This document shows positions 1 through 9,780 of a stretch of DNA of 64,000 bases, piece by piece. The translations under genes and the position numbers were made by a program. Origin of the DNA: Paracoccus zeaxanthinifaciens ATCC 21588 (GTDB lineage: Bacteria > Pseudomonadota > Alphaproteobacteria > Rhodobacterales > Rhodobacteraceae); contig NZ_ATUJ01000013.1 of the NCBI RefSeq assembly GCF_000420145.1, positions 27,933-91,932 of the forward strand, written 5' to 3'. Within the stretch, counting starts at the first letter, position 1; every line of letters begins with the position of its first letter. Below the pieces are notes generated by a model. The model was not told where the DNA came from. It did no database searches and was given only the letters and a program-made list of their open reading frames with translations.

Positions 1-686
1 ACCTGATGGTGGACATGGCCCATATCGCGGGCCTGGTCGCGGGCGGTCAGCACCCCTCGCCCCTGCCCCATGCGCACGTCGTCACCTCGACCACGCACAA
101 GTCGCTGCGCGGCCCGCGCGGTGGTCTGATCCTGACCAACGACGCCGACATCGCCAAAAAGATCAACAGCGCCGTCTTCCCCGGTCTGCAGGGCGGTCCG
201 CTGATGCATGTGATCGCCGCCAAGGCCGTTGCCTTCGGCGAGGCCCTGCGCCCCGAGTTCAAGGACTATGCCGCGCAGGTCGTCAAGAACGCCGCCGCCA
301 TGGCGGACGAGCTGATGAAGGGCGGGATCGACATCGTCTCGGGTGGCACCGACAACCACCTGTGCCTGGCCGACCTTCGTCCGAAGGGCGTGACCGGCAA
401 GGCGACCGAGGCCGCCCTGGGCCGCGCGCACATCACCTGCAACAAGAACGGTGTGCCCTTCGACCCGGAAAAGCCCTTCGTGACCTCGGGCATCCGCCTG
501 GGCGCACCGGCTGGCACCACCCGCGGCTTCGCCGAACCCGAGTTCCGCCAGATCGCCCGCTGGATCGTCGAGGTCGTGGACGGCCTTGCCGCCAATGGCG
601 AGGAAGGCAATGCCGCGGTCGAGGAGAAGGTCCGCAACGAAGTGACCGAGCTTTGCGCGCGCTTCCCGCTGTATCAGGGCATGTGA
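1..686 (+). CDS. glyA: Serine hydroxymethyltransferase, 3' part only
   Basis: C-terminal half of the PLP enzyme that interconverts serine plus tetrahydrofolate and glycine plus methylene-tetrahydrofolate in the cytosol. The frame is open from the window edge (codons run from base 3), so roughly the first 200 residues of a family of about 430 are missing. The PLP-lysine motif [12 protein letters not shown] is visible near the start of the visible part, followed by the conserved FPGLQGGP segment and a C-terminal TSGIRLG...TRG region. It ends at a TGA at 684-686 and is followed at once by a strong hairpin terminator. Identification is secure; nothing can be said of its promoter. Confidence 0.97.
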   Translation, partial: LMVDMAHIAGLVAGGQHPSPLPHAHVVTSTTHKSLRGPRGGLILTNDADIAKKINSAVFPGLQGGPLMHVIAAKAVAFGEALRPEFKDYAAQVVKNAAAMADELMKGGIDIVSGGTDNHLCLADLRPKGVTGKATEAALGRAHITCNKNGVPFDPEKPFVTSGIRLGAPAGTTRGFAEPEFRQIARWIVEVVDGLAANGEEGNAAVEEKVRNEVTELCARFPLYQGM

Positions 687-702
687 TCTTCGAAAGATGA
701 CG

Positions 703-736
703 AAAGGCCCGCCGCGTTCCGCGCGGCGGGCCTTTT
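703..736. terminator. Bidirectional hairpin terminator between glyA and liuC
   Basis: Perfect 14-bp stem: AAAGGCCCGCCGCG (703-716) pairs with its complement at 722-735 around a five-base loop. A-run on the left and T-run on the right let it stop both rightward glyA and leftward liuC transcripts, which converge here. Confidence 0.9.
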
Positions 737-746
737 CATGTCCGCC

Positions 747-1529
747 TCAGCTCTGCCAGCTTGGGGCGCGCTTGTCGAAGAAGGCCGTGATCCCCTCGAC
801 CGCCTCGGGGCCTTCCCACGTGGCGACAAGACGGTCGATACTATCCTCGATCACCTGTGCGTCGATGCGCGGCCCAAGCGCGCGGCACTGCGCCTTGGCC
901 GCCGCGATGGCGCGCGGGGCGGCCAGAAGATAGGGCGCGATCTCGGCCTCGACCGCCGCGTCCAGATCCCCGGCAGGCAGCACGCGCGTCGCGAGGTTCA
1001 GGTCCCGCGCCTCGGCCGCATCGAACAGCCGCCCCGAGAAATAGACCCGCCGCGCGCGATCCTCGCCCATGCGGGCCATGACATAGGGGCCGATGGTGGC
1101 GGGGATCAGGCCCAGCTTCACCTCGGTCAGGCCGAAGCGCGCCTGATCCGCGACCAGCGCCACGTCGCTGACCGCCATCATCCCGACCCCGCCGCCGAAT
1201 GCATTGCCATGCACCCGCGCGATCAGCGGCTTGGGCAGCAGGTTCAGCGCCGACAGCATTCCCGCCAGCGCATGCGCGCCCGCGCGTCGCGTCGCGGCAT
1301 CCGTGTCGATCTGCTGGCGCATCCACGCCAGATCGCCGCCCGCGCAGAAGCTGGGCCCCTCGGCGGCAAGCACGACCACGCGGACGCTGTCGTCGGCGGC
1401 CAGCGCGGTCGCGGCCTCGGTCAGTTCGTCCAGCATCTGCCGCGACAGGGCGTTATGCTTCTCGGGGCGGGCAAGCCACAGGGTCGCGACGCCGCGGTCG
1501 TCGTGCTGGATACGGATCGTCTCAGGCAT
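747..1529 (-). CDS. liuC: Methylglutaconyl-CoA hydratase-type enoyl-CoA hydratase
   Basis: 260-residue crotonase-fold protein. The oxyanion-hole segment PSFCAGGDLAWM and the second conserved block GNAFGGGVGMM are both present, at about residues 59-115. Crotonase paralogues are hard to separate by sequence alone; the call to the 3-methylglutaconyl-CoA hydratase step of leucine breakdown rests on its place as last gene of an operon holding the other dedicated enzymes. Its ATG (1529) lies 8 bases inside the end of the HMG-CoA lyase gene, so the two are probably translationally coupled. It ends at a terminator shared with glyA. Confidence 0.87.
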   Translation of the reverse strand: MPETIRIQHDDRGVATLWLARPEKHNALSRQMLDELTEAATALAADDSVRVVVLAAEGPSFCAGGDLAWMRQQIDTDAATRRAGAHALAGMLSALNLLPKPLIARVHGNAFGGGVGMMAVSDVALVADQARFGLTEVKLGLIPATIGPYVMARMGEDRARRVYFSGRLFDAAEARDLNLATRVLPAGDLDAAVEAEIAPYLLAAPRAIAAAKAQCRALGPRIDAQVIEDSIDRLVATWEGPEAVEGITAFFDKRAPSWQS

Positions 1530-2385
1530 GGTCTGCCCCCCTCATGCCGCGTGCAAGGGCGGCTGCCTCGTTCAGGATGGCCGGGTCCAGCCCGGTGTCG
1601 TGGCCCAGTTCGGCCAGCCTTGCGGCGACGGCCTCGGTCGCGACATTCCCCGCCGCGCCGGGGGCATAGGGGCAGCCGCCCAGCCCGCCTACAGCCGCGT
1701 CGAAGACCCGCAGCCCGCGTTCCAAGCTGACCTCGATGTTCTGCAGCGCAAGACCGCCGGTGTCGTGGTAATGGCCCGCCAGCCGTTCGGGCGGCGCGAC
1801 GGACAGCACCGAGGCCAGCATCGCGTCGATCCGTTCGGGCGTGCCGCGCCCCACCGTGTCGCCCAGGCTGACCTCGTGACAGCCCATCGCAATCAGTTCG
1901 GCCACGACGCGAGCCACCGCGCCCGGATCGGTCGGCCCGTCGAAGGGGCAGTCGGTCACCATGCTGACATAGCCGCGCAGGGGGATGCCGTCCGTGCGCG
2001 CGGCCTCGGCCACGGGGCGGAACCGCGCAAGGCTCTCGTCGATCGAGGCGTTGAGGTTGGCGCGACTGAACCCCTCGGACGCGCTGGCAAAGATCGCCAC
2101 CGCATCGGCCCGCGCCTGCCGCGCCGCGTCATAGCCCTGCATGTTCGGCGTCAGCACGGCATAGGACACGCCCGGCTGCCGCGTGATGCCCGCAAGCACC
2201 TGCGCCGCATCGGCCATCTGCGGCACCCATTTCGGGCTGACGAAGCTGGTCACCTCAATCCGGCGAAAGCCCGCGCGCGACAGCATGTCCACCAGCGCGA
2301 TCTTGTCCTGCGCGGGGATCAGGCGCTTTTCGTTCTGCAGCCCGTCGCGCGGGCCCATCTCGAAGATCTCGACCGGGTCAGCCAT
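1522..2385 (-). CDS. liuE: Hydroxymethylglutaryl-CoA lyase
   Basis: Cleaves HMG-CoA to acetyl-CoA and acetoacetate, the final step of leucine degradation. 287 residues, normal length for bacterial lyases. The TIM-barrel start EMGPRDGLQNE and the signature GGCPYAPGAAGN with the catalytic cysteine are clear. Two in-frame ATGs lie 6 bases apart; I choose 2385 because a GGAGG sits about 6 bases ahead of it, whereas it touches the ATG at 2391. The start overlaps the end of liuD by 8 bases. Confidence 0.95.
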   Translation of the reverse strand: MADPVEIFEMGPRDGLQNEKRLIPAQDKIALVDMLSRAGFRRIEVTSFVSPKWVPQMADAAQVLAGITRQPGVSYAVLTPNMQGYDAARQARADAVAIFASASEGFSRANLNASIDESLARFRPVAEAARTDGIPLRGYVSMVTDCPFDGPTDPGAVARVVAELIAMGCHEVSLGDTVGRGTPERIDAMLASVLSVAPPERLAGHYHDTGGLALQNIEVSLERGLRVFDAAVGGLGGCPYAPGAAGNVATEAVAARLAELGHDTGLDPAILNEAAALARGMRGADHA

Positions 2386-4306
2386 CGGCATCCTCCAGCC
2401 GGATCAGGGGGGCGCCGGCCTCGACCTGCTGGCCCTCGGTCGCCAGAACCTCGGCCACGACGCCGTCGCGGGCGGCGGTCAGGGTGTGTTCCATCTTCAT
2501 CGCCTCGAGGATGGCAAGCCGGTCGCCCGCGGCGACCGCCTGCCCCGCCGAGACGTGGATCGCCCGGACCAGCCCCGGCATCGGCGATCGCGTCAGCCCG
2601 TCGCCGCCATCGGCGGCCCCCTGTCGGTCCAGCGGGTCCTCGGCCATCAGGATCAGCGTGGCCTGACCGAAGACGCCGACGCCGCCGTCGAAATGGCGGA
2701 TCGCATCGGGACGGGCCGCGCCATCGACCAGCCAGCGGCCACCCGCGCGGGTGACGTCATGCGCGGTGCCGTCGATGGTGACACGCGCATGATCGCGGGC
2801 CAGAACCTCCAGCACGGCTTCGCCGCCCTGCCAGCCGATACGGCGGCGCAGGGGCTGCCACAGCGTCGCGCCCCATTCCGCGTCCGGCAGATCCAGACCC
2901 GCCAGCCCGATCACGCCAAGCGCCATCGCGGCGGCATCCGCATCGCGCGGCGCGATCAGCGCGTCTAGGTCACGCTCGATCAGGCCGGTATCGACATCCC
3001 CCGCCCGAAAGCCCGCGTGACGCGTCAGCGCGATCAGGAAATCGAGATTCGTGACCGAGCCCGCGACCTCGGTCCGCGTCAGCGCGCGGTCCAACGATTG
3101 CAGCGCGGCCGCACGGGTCGGGCCGTGGGTGACGACCTTGGCGATCATCGGATCGTACCACGGGCTGATCCGGTCGCCGGTCCGCACGCCGGTCTCGATC
3201 CGCGCGCCTGCGGGGAATTCCAGATGCGCAAGCCGGCCCGTCGCGGGCAGGAAGCCCGCCGGAACATCCTCGGCATAGAGCCGCGCCTCGAAGGCATGGC
3301 CGCGGATCGACAGGTCGGACTGGCGGGCGGGCAGATCCTCGCCGCTGGCGACGCGCAGCTGCCATTCGACCAGATCCACGCCCGTGATCGCCTCGGTCAC
3401 GGGGTGTTCGACCTGAAGGCGGGTGTTCATCTCCATGAACCAGAACCCGTCGGGGCGCAGGCCGTCGCTGCCATCCACGATGAACTCGATCGTGCCCGCC
3501 CCCTTGTAGCCGATGGCCTCGGCGGCGCGGACGGCGGCATCGCCCATGGCCTGGCGCATCTCGGGGGTCATGCCTGGGGCCGGTGCCTCCTCGATCACCT
3601 TCTGGTGGCGGCGCTGCAGGGAACAGTCGCGTTCGAACAGATGCACGGCGCGGGTGCCGTCGCCGAAGACCTGCACCTCGATATGGCGGGGTTGCAGGAC
3701 GTATTTCTCGATCAGGACGGCAGGGTTGCCGAAGGCGCCCTTCGCTTCGGACTGGGCGGATCGCAGCGCCTCGGCAAAGCCTTCGGGGGCATCGACGCGG
3801 CGCATGCCCTTGCCACCGCCGCCCGCGACCGCCTTGATCAGCACCGGATAGCCGATGTCGTCCGCCTGCTGCGCCAGATGCGCCGCGTCCTGTTCCGCCC
3901 CGTGATAGCCGGGAACGACCGGCACGCCCGCCTTCTCCATCAGCGCCTTGGCAGCGTCCTTCAGGCCCATCGCGCGGATCGCATCGGCGGACGGGCCGAT
4001 GAAGATCAGCCCCGCCGCCTGCACCGCATCGACGAAATCGGGGTTCTCGGACAGGAAGCCGTATCCGGGATGGATGCCCTGCGCGCCGGTCGCCAGCGCC
4101 GCGTCGATGATGGCATCGCCGCGAAGATAGCTGTCGGCGGGTGCGGGGCCGCCGATATGGACGGCCTCGTCGGCCATGGCGACATGGCGGGCATCGCGGT
4201 CGGCATCGGAGAAGACGGCGACGGTCGCGACCCCCATCCGGCGGCAGGTGTCGATGACGCGGCAGGCGATCTCGCCCCGGTTCGCGATCAGGATCTTGTC
4301 GAACAT
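2378..4306 (-). CDS. liuD: Methylcrotonoyl-CoA carboxylase, biotin-carrying alpha subunit
   Basis: 642-residue ATP- and biotin-dependent subunit. It begins with the biotin carboxylase N-terminus MFDKILIANRGEIACRV, has the ATP-grasp glycine loop AVAGGGGKGMRRV and the carboxylase motif MNTRLQVEHPVTE, and ends in a biotinyl domain with the acceptor lysine in EAMKMEH. The ATG at 4306 is preferred over the longer open frame (to 4357) because it matches the family start exactly and leaves only 7 bases after liuB. Propionyl-CoA or acetyl-CoA carboxylase alpha subunits look similar, but the liuB-liuE neighbours favour methylcrotonoyl-CoA. Confidence 0.95.
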   Translation of the reverse strand: MFDKILIANRGEIACRVIDTCRRMGVATVAVFSDADRDARHVAMADEAVHIGGPAPADSYLRGDAIIDAALATGAQGIHPGYGFLSENPDFVDAVQAAGLIFIGPSADAIRAMGLKDAAKALMEKAGVPVVPGYHGAEQDAAHLAQQADDIGYPVLIKAVAGGGGKGMRRVDAPEGFAEALRSAQSEAKGAFGNPAVLIEKYVLQPRHIEVQVFGDGTRAVHLFERDCSLQRRHQKVIEEAPAPGMTPEMRQAMGDAAVRAAEAIGYKGAGTIEFIVDGSDGLRPDGFWFMEMNTRLQVEHPVTEAITGVDLVEWQLRVASGEDLPARQSDLSIRGHAFEARLYAEDVPAGFLPATGRLAHLEFPAGARIETGVRTGDRISPWYDPMIAKVVTHGPTRAAALQSLDRALTRTEVAGSVTNLDFLIALTRHAGFRAGDVDTGLIERDLDALIAPRDADAAAMALGVIGLAGLDLPDAEWGATLWQPLRRRIGWQGGEAVLEVLARDHARVTIDGTAHDVTRAGGRWLVDGAARPDAIRHFDGGVGVFGQATLILMAEDPLDRQGAADGGDGLTRSPMPGLVRAIHVSAGQAVAAGDRLAILEAMKMEHTLTAARDGVVAEVLATEGQQVEAGAPLIRLEDADG

Positions 4307-4313
4307 GGCAGCC

Positions 4314-5918
4314 TCACATCCGGAACAGGCCGAAGCGCGTCGGCTCGATTGGGGCATTCAGGCTGGCACGCAGGGACAGGGCCAGCACGTCGCGGGTCTT
4401 GCGCGGATCGACGATGCCGTCGTCCCACAGCCGCGCCGAGGCATAGAGCGGGTGCGACTGGCGATCGAACATCTCGATGGTGGGGCGCTTGAACTCGGCC
4501 TCTTCCTCGGGGGACCAGGTGCCGCCCTGCCGCTCGATCCCGTCGCGCTTGACGGTGGCAAGGACGCCCGCGGCCTGTTCGCCGCCCATGACGCTGATGC
4601 GGCTGTTGGGCCAGGTCCACAGGAAGCGCGGCGAATAGGCCCGCCCCGCCATGCCGTAATTGCCCGCGCCGAAGCTGCCGCCGACCAGCATGGTGATCTT
4701 GGGCACGCTGGTCGTGGCGACGGCGGTGACCATCTTGGCGCCGTGGCGGGCGATGCCCTCGTTCTCGTATTTGCGACCGACCATGAAGCCGGTGATGTTC
4801 TGCAGGAAGACCAGCGGGATGCCACGCTGGCTGCACAGTTCGACGAAATGCGCGCCCTTCTGCGCGGCCTCGGAGAACAGCACGCCGTTATTGGCGACGA
4901 TGCCGACCGGGCAGCCCTTCACATGCGCGAAGCCCGTCACCAGCGTTTCCCCGAAGCGCGCCTTGAACTCGTCGAAGCGGCTGCCGTCGACGGTCCGCGC
5001 GATCACCTCGCGGATGTCATAGGGGGTGCGCAGGTCGGCAGGAACGACGCCCAGGATCTCGTCGGGGTCATAGGCCGGATCCTCGGGGGATTGCCAGTTC
5101 ACCGTGTCGGGCATCCGGCGGTTGAGGCTGGCAATGGCGCGGCGGGCCTGCGCGAGCGCGTGGGCGTCATCCTCGGCCAGGTAGTCCGCGACGCCCGACA
5201 GGCGGGTATGCACGTCGCCGCCGCCCAGATCCTCGGAGGACACGACCTCGCCGGTCGCGGCCTTGACCAGCGGCGGACCGGCCAGGAAGATCGTGCCCTG
5301 ATCGCGCACGATGATCGTCACGTCCGACATGGCGGGCACATAGGCGCCGCCCGCCGTGCAGGAGCCCATCACGACGGCGATCTGGGGAATGCCCTTCGCG
5401 CTCATCCTGGCCTGGTTGTAGAAGATGCGCCCGAAATGGTCGCGGTCGGGAAAGACCTCGTCCTGGTTGGGCAGGTTCGCACCGCCGCTGTCGACCAGGT
5501 AGACGCAGGGCAGATGACATTCCTCGGCAATTTCCTGCGCGCGGAGGTGCTTCTTGACGGTCAGCGGGTAATAGGTGCCGCCTTTCACCGTCGCGTCGTT
5601 CGCCACGACCATCACGTCCTGCCCGTGGACGCGCCCGACGCCCGCGATCACGCCCGCGCAGGGGGCCGCGCCGTCATACATCCCGTGCGCCGCGACGCCG
5701 CCGATCTCGAGGAAGGGGCTGCCGGGGTCCAGCAGGTTCGCGACCCGTTCGCGCGGGGGCATCTTGCCCCGCCCGACATGGCGTTCCTGCGCCTTGGGAC
5801 CACCGCCCGCGGCGGCCAGGCGCGCGGCCTCGGCGGTCTGTTCGATCAGGGCAAGATGCGCCTTGCGGTTGGCCTCGAACGTCTCCGAGCCGGTCAGGGC
5901 GTTGCTGTTCAACTTCAT
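4314..5918 (-). CDS. liuB: Methylcrotonoyl-CoA carboxylase, carboxyltransferase beta subunit
   Basis: 534-residue carboxyltransferase that passes carboxybiotin to 3-methylcrotonyl-CoA. The N-terminal crotonase-like half carries [11 protein letters not shown] and [17 protein letters not shown], both typical of MCC beta rather than PCC beta; the C-terminal half has QNITGFMVG and [12 protein letters not shown]. Start set at 5918 ([10 protein letters not shown]), 20 bases after the upstream gene; the open frame to 5999 adds only low-complexity sequence. Works as a complex with LiuD, whose gene follows by 7 bases. Confidence 0.95.
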   Translation of the reverse strand: MKLNSNALTGSETFEANRKAHLALIEQTAEAARLAAAGGGPKAQERHVGRGKMPPRERVANLLDPGSPFLEIGGVAAHGMYDGAAPCAGVIAGVGRVHGQDVMVVANDATVKGGTYYPLTVKKHLRAQEIAEECHLPCVYLVDSGGANLPNQDEVFPDRDHFGRIFYNQARMSAKGIPQIAVVMGSCTAGGAYVPAMSDVTIIVRDQGTIFLAGPPLVKAATGEVVSSEDLGGGDVHTRLSGVADYLAEDDAHALAQARRAIASLNRRMPDTVNWQSPEDPAYDPDEILGVVPADLRTPYDIREVIARTVDGSRFDEFKARFGETLVTGFAHVKGCPVGIVANNGVLFSEAAQKGAHFVELCSQRGIPLVFLQNITGFMVGRKYENEGIARHGAKMVTAVATTSVPKITMLVGGSFGAGNYGMAGRAYSPRFLWTWPNSRISVMGGEQAAGVLATVKRDGIERQGGTWSPEEEAEFKRPTIEMFDRQSHPLYASARLWDDGIVDPRKTRDVLALSLRASLNAPIEPTRFGLFRM

Positions 5919-5938
5919 GGGCGTTCTCCGATCGGGCG

Positions 5939-6391
5939 TCAGTTCGGCTGCATGTCGCGCAGCTGCAGGGTCCGGATGGCGGTGTGGCGCAACTGGCAAT
6001 CGGCGGCGGCGATCACCCGCATCGAACCGCCGTTGTGGATGTCATGGGCCATCGTGCAATCCGCATCGCGCAGCGCGATCCATGCCCGCTGCGCGTCCAG
6101 CAGCATATCGGCCTGTGCGGGGCGTGCATCGCGCAAGGCCGTGTATTCGTCGTTCAGCAGGTCATCCCAGGCGGCGGCCTCGGCCATCATGCACTGGCTG
6201 ATGGCAAGGGTCGTGTCGGGCTGGGAATGCGCCTGCTGGCAGGCCTGCGCGGCCAGGCCGATGCAGTCGGGCGCGACCTCCCCGTGCGCAGCGCCGTCGC
6301 GGCAGGACGCGACCGAAGCCGCATCCATCGGCACCGTCTGCGACAGCGCGGGCAGCGGCATCAGGGCCAGGATCAGCGCAAGCATCCTCAT
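5939..6391 (-). CDS. Secreted LprI/DUF1311-like protein
   Basis: 150 residues with a clear signal peptide ([19 protein letters not shown], cleavage expected around residue 18-20). The mature part has several cysteines (for example [25 protein letters not shown]) and the pattern [14 protein letters not shown] ... [13 protein letters not shown], which resembles the DUF1311/LprI lysozyme-inhibitor family. Function in this organism unknown. It is embedded in the leucine operon: its ATG overlaps the stop of the acyl-CoA synthetase by 4 bases, and liuB follows 20 bases later. A periplasmic protein here is unexpected. Confidence 0.75.
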   Translation of the reverse strand: MRMLALILALMPLPALSQTVPMDAASVASCRDGAAHGEVAPDCIGLAAQACQQAHSQPDTTLAISQCMMAEAAAWDDLLNDEYTALRDARPAQADMLLDAQRAWIALRDADCTMAHDIHNGGSMRVIAAADCQLRHTAIRTLQLRDMQPN

Positions 6392-7920
6392 TCGGCCTCG
6401 GCCAGCTTGCGCAATTCGCGGCGCATCACCTTGCCCGTCACGGTCATCGGCAGCGTCTCCATGAAGGCGATCTCTCGGGGATAGGAATGTGCCGCGCTCA
6501 GGCGCTTGGCGTGGTCCTGCAATTCGGCGGCCAGCGCGTCCGAGGGGGCGTAGCCGTCGCGCAGGACGACATAGGCCTTGACCAGTTGCGTGCGCGTCGG
6601 ACAGGGCTTACCCACGACGCCCGCCTGCGCGACGGCGGGGTGGCGCAGCAGGCAGTCCTCGATCTCGGACGGACCGATGCGATAGCCGGCGCTGGTGATC
6701 ACGTCGTCGTCGCGCCCGACAAAGCGGATATAGCCGTCCTCGATCACGCCGCGATCGCCGGTCAGCATCCAGTCGCCGCGAAACTTCTCGGCGGTGGCAT
6801 CCGGACGGTTCCAGTATTCCAGCATCATGCTGCCCGCGCCGCGACGGATGGCGATGTCGCCCTCGGACCGGACGGGGGTGCCGTCATCGTCCACGACCGC
6901 GATGTCGAAGCCCGGCACGGCGCGTCCGATCGCGCCGGGACGCACCGGAAACAGGCACGAGGCCGAGGTCGCGACCATGTTGCATTCGGTCTGGCCGTAG
7001 AATTCGTTGATGGTCAGGCCCAGTGCCTCGCGGCCCCAGTCCAGCATCTCGGCGCCCAGGGTCTCGCCGCCCGACGCGACGCTGCGAAGGCCACCGATGC
7101 GGATGCCCGACGCCTTGAGCATTTTCAGCGCGGTCGGCGGGAAGAACACGTTGCGGATGCCGCATTCCGCGATCATGCCCGCGACGGCCTGCGGATCGAA
7201 CTTGCCCGCGCGCGCGGCCACCAGCGGCACGCCAAGCGCCAGCGCGGGCATCGCCACGTCGAACAGCCCGCCGATCCAGGCCCAATCCGCGGGCGTCCAG
7301 ATCATGTCGTTGGGCTGGCCCAGCAGATCATGGCTGAGACAGACCCCCGGCAGGTGCCCCGTCAGGCAGCGATGCCCGTGCAGCGCCCCTTTGGGCGCGC
7401 CGGTCGTCCCCGAGGTATAGATCAGCACGGCGGGGTCGTTCGGCCCCGTATCGACCGAGGCGAACCGCCCGGCATCCGGCACGCCGTCCTCGGGGACGAT
7501 GACGTTCAGGTCGGGGAAGTCTCGCAGCATCTCGCGCCCTTCGGGATCGGCGATGACGGTGCGGACGCCCGCATCGCGCAGGCGCAGGGCCAGCGCCTCG
7601 GGGCCGAACAGCTTGAACAGCGGGACCGAGATCGCGCCCGATTTCCAGATCGCCAGGTGGGCAGCGGCGGTCCAGGCCGATTGCGTGCGCAGGACGCCCA
7701 CGCGATCGCCGCGACCTGCCGCCAGCAGATGCGCCAGATCGTCGGTCATGGCCGTCAGCCGCCCGAAATTCACGCGCACAGGCCTTGCCCCGTATTCCAG
7801 GATCGCCAGTCGCGAGGCCGGATGCGACAGGCACTGGTCGGCCATGTTCAACCGCGCCGGAAAGTCCCACCGGAACCCCTCGCGCATGGCCTGCCAATCG
7901 GGGATGCCGCTGAAATCCAT
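6388..7920 (-). CDS. AMP-forming acyl-CoA/acetoacetyl-CoA synthetase-like ligase
   Basis: 510-residue ANL-superfamily ligase. The adenylate-forming P-loop YTSGTTGAPKG is at residues 168-178, EFYGQTECN is the A5 motif, LTGDRG the hinge region, and the catalytic lysine lies in TVTGKVMRREL at the C-terminus. Start at 7920 (MDFSGIPDW) because the longer frame runs through liuA; the ATG shares one base with the liuA stop. In this operon it could activate acetoacetate released by LiuE or isovalerate entering the pathway. The exact acyl substrate cannot be read from sequence. Confidence 0.85.
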   Translation of the reverse strand: MDFSGIPDWQAMREGFRWDFPARLNMADQCLSHPASRLAILEYGARPVRVNFGRLTAMTDDLAHLLAAGRGDRVGVLRTQSAWTAAAHLAIWKSGAISVPLFKLFGPEALALRLRDAGVRTVIADPEGREMLRDFPDLNVIVPEDGVPDAGRFASVDTGPNDPAVLIYTSGTTGAPKGALHGHRCLTGHLPGVCLSHDLLGQPNDMIWTPADWAWIGGLFDVAMPALALGVPLVAARAGKFDPQAVAGMIAECGIRNVFFPPTALKMLKASGIRIGGLRSVASGGETLGAEMLDWGREALGLTINEFYGQTECNMVATSASCLFPVRPGAIGRAVPGFDIAVVDDDGTPVRSEGDIAIRRGAGSMMLEYWNRPDATAEKFRGDWMLTGDRGVIEDGYIRFVGRDDDVITSAGYRIGPSEIEDCLLRHPAVAQAGVVGKPCPTRTQLVKAYVVLRDGYAPSDALAAELQDHAKRLSAAHSYPREIAFMETLPMTVTGKVMRRELRKLAEAE

Positions 7921-9080
7921 CAGACGAGGCCCATGAGTTCCCGGCCGATCAGCATCCGGCGGATCTCGCTGGTGCCTGCGCCGATCTCCATCAGCTTGGC
8001 GTCGCGGAACAGTCGGCTGACCACGCTGTCGTTCAGGAAGCCCGCCCCCCCGAGCGCCTGCACCGCCTGATGCGCCTGCACCATCGCCTGTTCGCTGGCA
8101 TAGAGCACGGCCCCCGCCGCGTCCTGCCGCGTCACGCGGCCCGTGTCGCAGGCGCGCGCGACCTCGTAGACATAGGCGCGGGCGGTGTTCAGCGCGACAT
8201 ACATGTCGGCGATCTTGCCCTGCATCAGCTGGAAGGACCCGACCGGCTGGCCGAACTGCTTGCGTTCCGCGACATAGGGCAGCACCTGGTCCAGGCACGC
8301 AGCCATGATGCCGGTGCCGATGCCCGACAGGACGACGCGTTCGTAATCAAGCCCCGACATCAGCACGCGGACGCCGCGCCCTTCCTCGCCCAGGACGTTC
8401 TCGAAGGGGATCTCGCAATCCTCGAAGATCAGCTCGCCCGTGTTCGATCCGCGCATGCCCATCTTGTCGAAATGCGGGCCTGTGCTGAACCCCTTCATGC
8501 CGCGCTCGACGATGAAGGCGGTGATGCCCTTGCTGCCCGCGTCGGGGTCGGTCTTGGCATAGACGACCAGCGTGTCGGCATCGGGGGCGTTGGTGATCCA
8601 GTACTTGTTGCCGTTCAGGACATAGCGGTCGTTCTTCTTCTCGGCCCGCAGCTTCATGCCGACGACGTCGCTGCCCGCGCCCTCCTCGGACATGGCCAGC
8701 GCACCGACCGCCTTGCCGCTGCACAGGTCCGGCAGATACCGCGCCCGCTGTTCGTCGGTGCCGTTCAGCTTGATCTGGTTCACGCACAGGTTCGAATGCG
8801 CGCCATAGGACAGGCTGACGGACGCGCTGGCCCGCGCGATCTCCTCGGTCGCGATGACATGCGCAAGATAGCCCATGCCGCTGCCGCCATGTTCCTCGGC
8901 GACGGTGATGCCCAGAAGGCCCAGCTCGCCCATCTCGGTCCACAGGTCGTTCGGAAAGGCGTTGGTGCGGTCAACCTCGGCGGCGATGGGCGCGACGCGG
9001 TCCTGCGACCAGCGGTGCACCATCTCGCGCAGCGCATTCACGTCTTCGCCCAGATCGAATTCCATCCCCCGCGTGAACAT
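7920..9080 (-). CDS. liuA: Isovaleryl-CoA dehydrogenase
   Basis: 386-residue FAD-dependent acyl-CoA dehydrogenase that oxidises isovaleryl-CoA to 3-methylcrotonyl-CoA. Acyl-CoA dehydrogenase signatures [16 protein letters not shown] and [20 protein letters not shown] are present. The glutamate in [10 protein letters not shown] lies where isovaleryl-CoA dehydrogenases keep their catalytic base, unlike the short/medium-chain enzymes. Start chosen at 9080 ([14 protein letters not shown]); a second ATG 15 bases on is possible. First gene of the operon, downstream of a promoter with a palindromic operator candidate. Confidence 0.93.
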   Translation of the reverse strand: MFTRGMEFDLGEDVNALREMVHRWSQDRVAPIAAEVDRTNAFPNDLWTEMGELGLLGITVAEEHGGSGMGYLAHVIATEEIARASASVSLSYGAHSNLCVNQIKLNGTDEQRARYLPDLCSGKAVGALAMSEEGAGSDVVGMKLRAEKKNDRYVLNGNKYWITNAPDADTLVVYAKTDPDAGSKGITAFIVERGMKGFSTGPHFDKMGMRGSNTGELIFEDCEIPFENVLGEEGRGVRVLMSGLDYERVVLSGIGTGIMAACLDQVLPYVAERKQFGQPVGSFQLMQGKIADMYVALNTARAYVYEVARACDTGRVTRQDAAGAVLYASEQAMVQAHQAVQALGGAGFLNDSVVSRLFRDAKLMEIGAGTSEIRRMLIGRELMGLV

Positions 9081-9103
9081 GACGGGCCCTCCCAAGCCGT
9101 TAT

Positions 9104-9148
9104 TGAACACTTGTTCATTTCCTACAGCGCCACCCCTCGCCGCGTCAA
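9104..9148 (-). promoter_or_regulatory. Predicted liu operon promoter and operator
   Basis: Read leftward: TTGACG (9148-9143), 16 bases, TGTAGG (9126-9121), then an inverted repeat TGAACA-AG-TGTTCA (9117-9104) that would cover the transcription start. The arms are perfect 6-mers with a 2-base spacer. This resembles sites of TetR-type acyl-CoA-responsive repressors, but the regulator is not in this window. Confidence 0.5.
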
Positions 9149-9237
9149 GTCCAAGGCTGCGCCCGTCGGGATATTCCGTCAAGCGGGCTTGCCAAGCCCG
9201 GACCGCGACGACAGACAGGCCGAAAGGAGATCACCCG

Positions 9238-9780
9238 ATGCGACTGGCCATCATTCGACATGCACCCCCGCTGCACGGCGGCAGGCTGGCGGGACGCCGC
9301 GACGTGGACGCCGATTGCACGGACGTCGCGGCCTTTGCGGCCATGCGCGCGGCGGTCGCCCGACGGATGGCGGGTGCCGCGACCGTCAGCAGCCCCGCGC
9401 TGCGCTGCGTGAAGACCGCGACGACGCTTGGTCTGCCGCACCGCACCGACGAGACGCTGTGGGAACAGGATTACGGCGCGTGGGAGGGGCTGCCCTTCGA
9501 CCGGCTGCCCGATCTGGGCGCCCTGCCCCCCGCCCAGCTGGCCCGACACCGCCCCGAGGGCGGAGAGAGCTTCGACGACATGTGCGCCCGCGTGCAGCCC
9601 GCATTGCGCGCGCTGAGCGGCGATACCGTGGTCGTCGCGCATGCGGGCACGGTGCGTTCGGCGCTGGCGATGGTTGTCGGGCCGACCGCCCTGTCGTTTC
9701 GCGTCGCGCCCCTGTCCCTGACCATCCTGACGCGCCACGGAGCCGACTGGGCGGTCGAGCTGTCGAACCTGACCGCATGA
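9238..9780 (+). CDS. cobC: Histidine phosphatase, probable alpha-ribazole phosphatase
   Basis: 180-residue protein of the phosphoglycerate-mutase-like branch. The phosphohistidine is in IIRHAPP (His 8; RHA instead of the usual RHG) and the second active-site histidine is in VVVAHAGTVRSAL. The conserved glutamate is probably in YGAWEG. Its TGA overlaps the ATG of the cobalamin gene cobD by 4 bases (ATGA), so alpha-ribazole-phosphate dephosphorylation in B12 nucleotide-loop assembly is the likely role. A generic small-molecule phosphatase cannot be excluded. Start at 9238, with a GGAGA about 8 bases ahead. Confidence 0.8.
   Translation: MRLAIIRHAPPLHGGRLAGRRDVDADCTDVAAFAAMRAAVARRMAGAATVSSPALRCVKTATTLGLPHRTDETLWEQDYGAWEGLPFDRLPDLGALPPAQLARHRPEGGESFDDMCARVQPALRALSGDTVVVAHAGTVRSALAMVVGPTALSFRVAPLSLTILTRHGADWAVELSNLTA

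Noticed and set aside
4176..6464. Open frame of 762 codons antisense to liuB and the LprI-like gene
   Set aside because: Same cause as above; its composition is typical of a shadow frame and the opposite strand has well-recognised genes.
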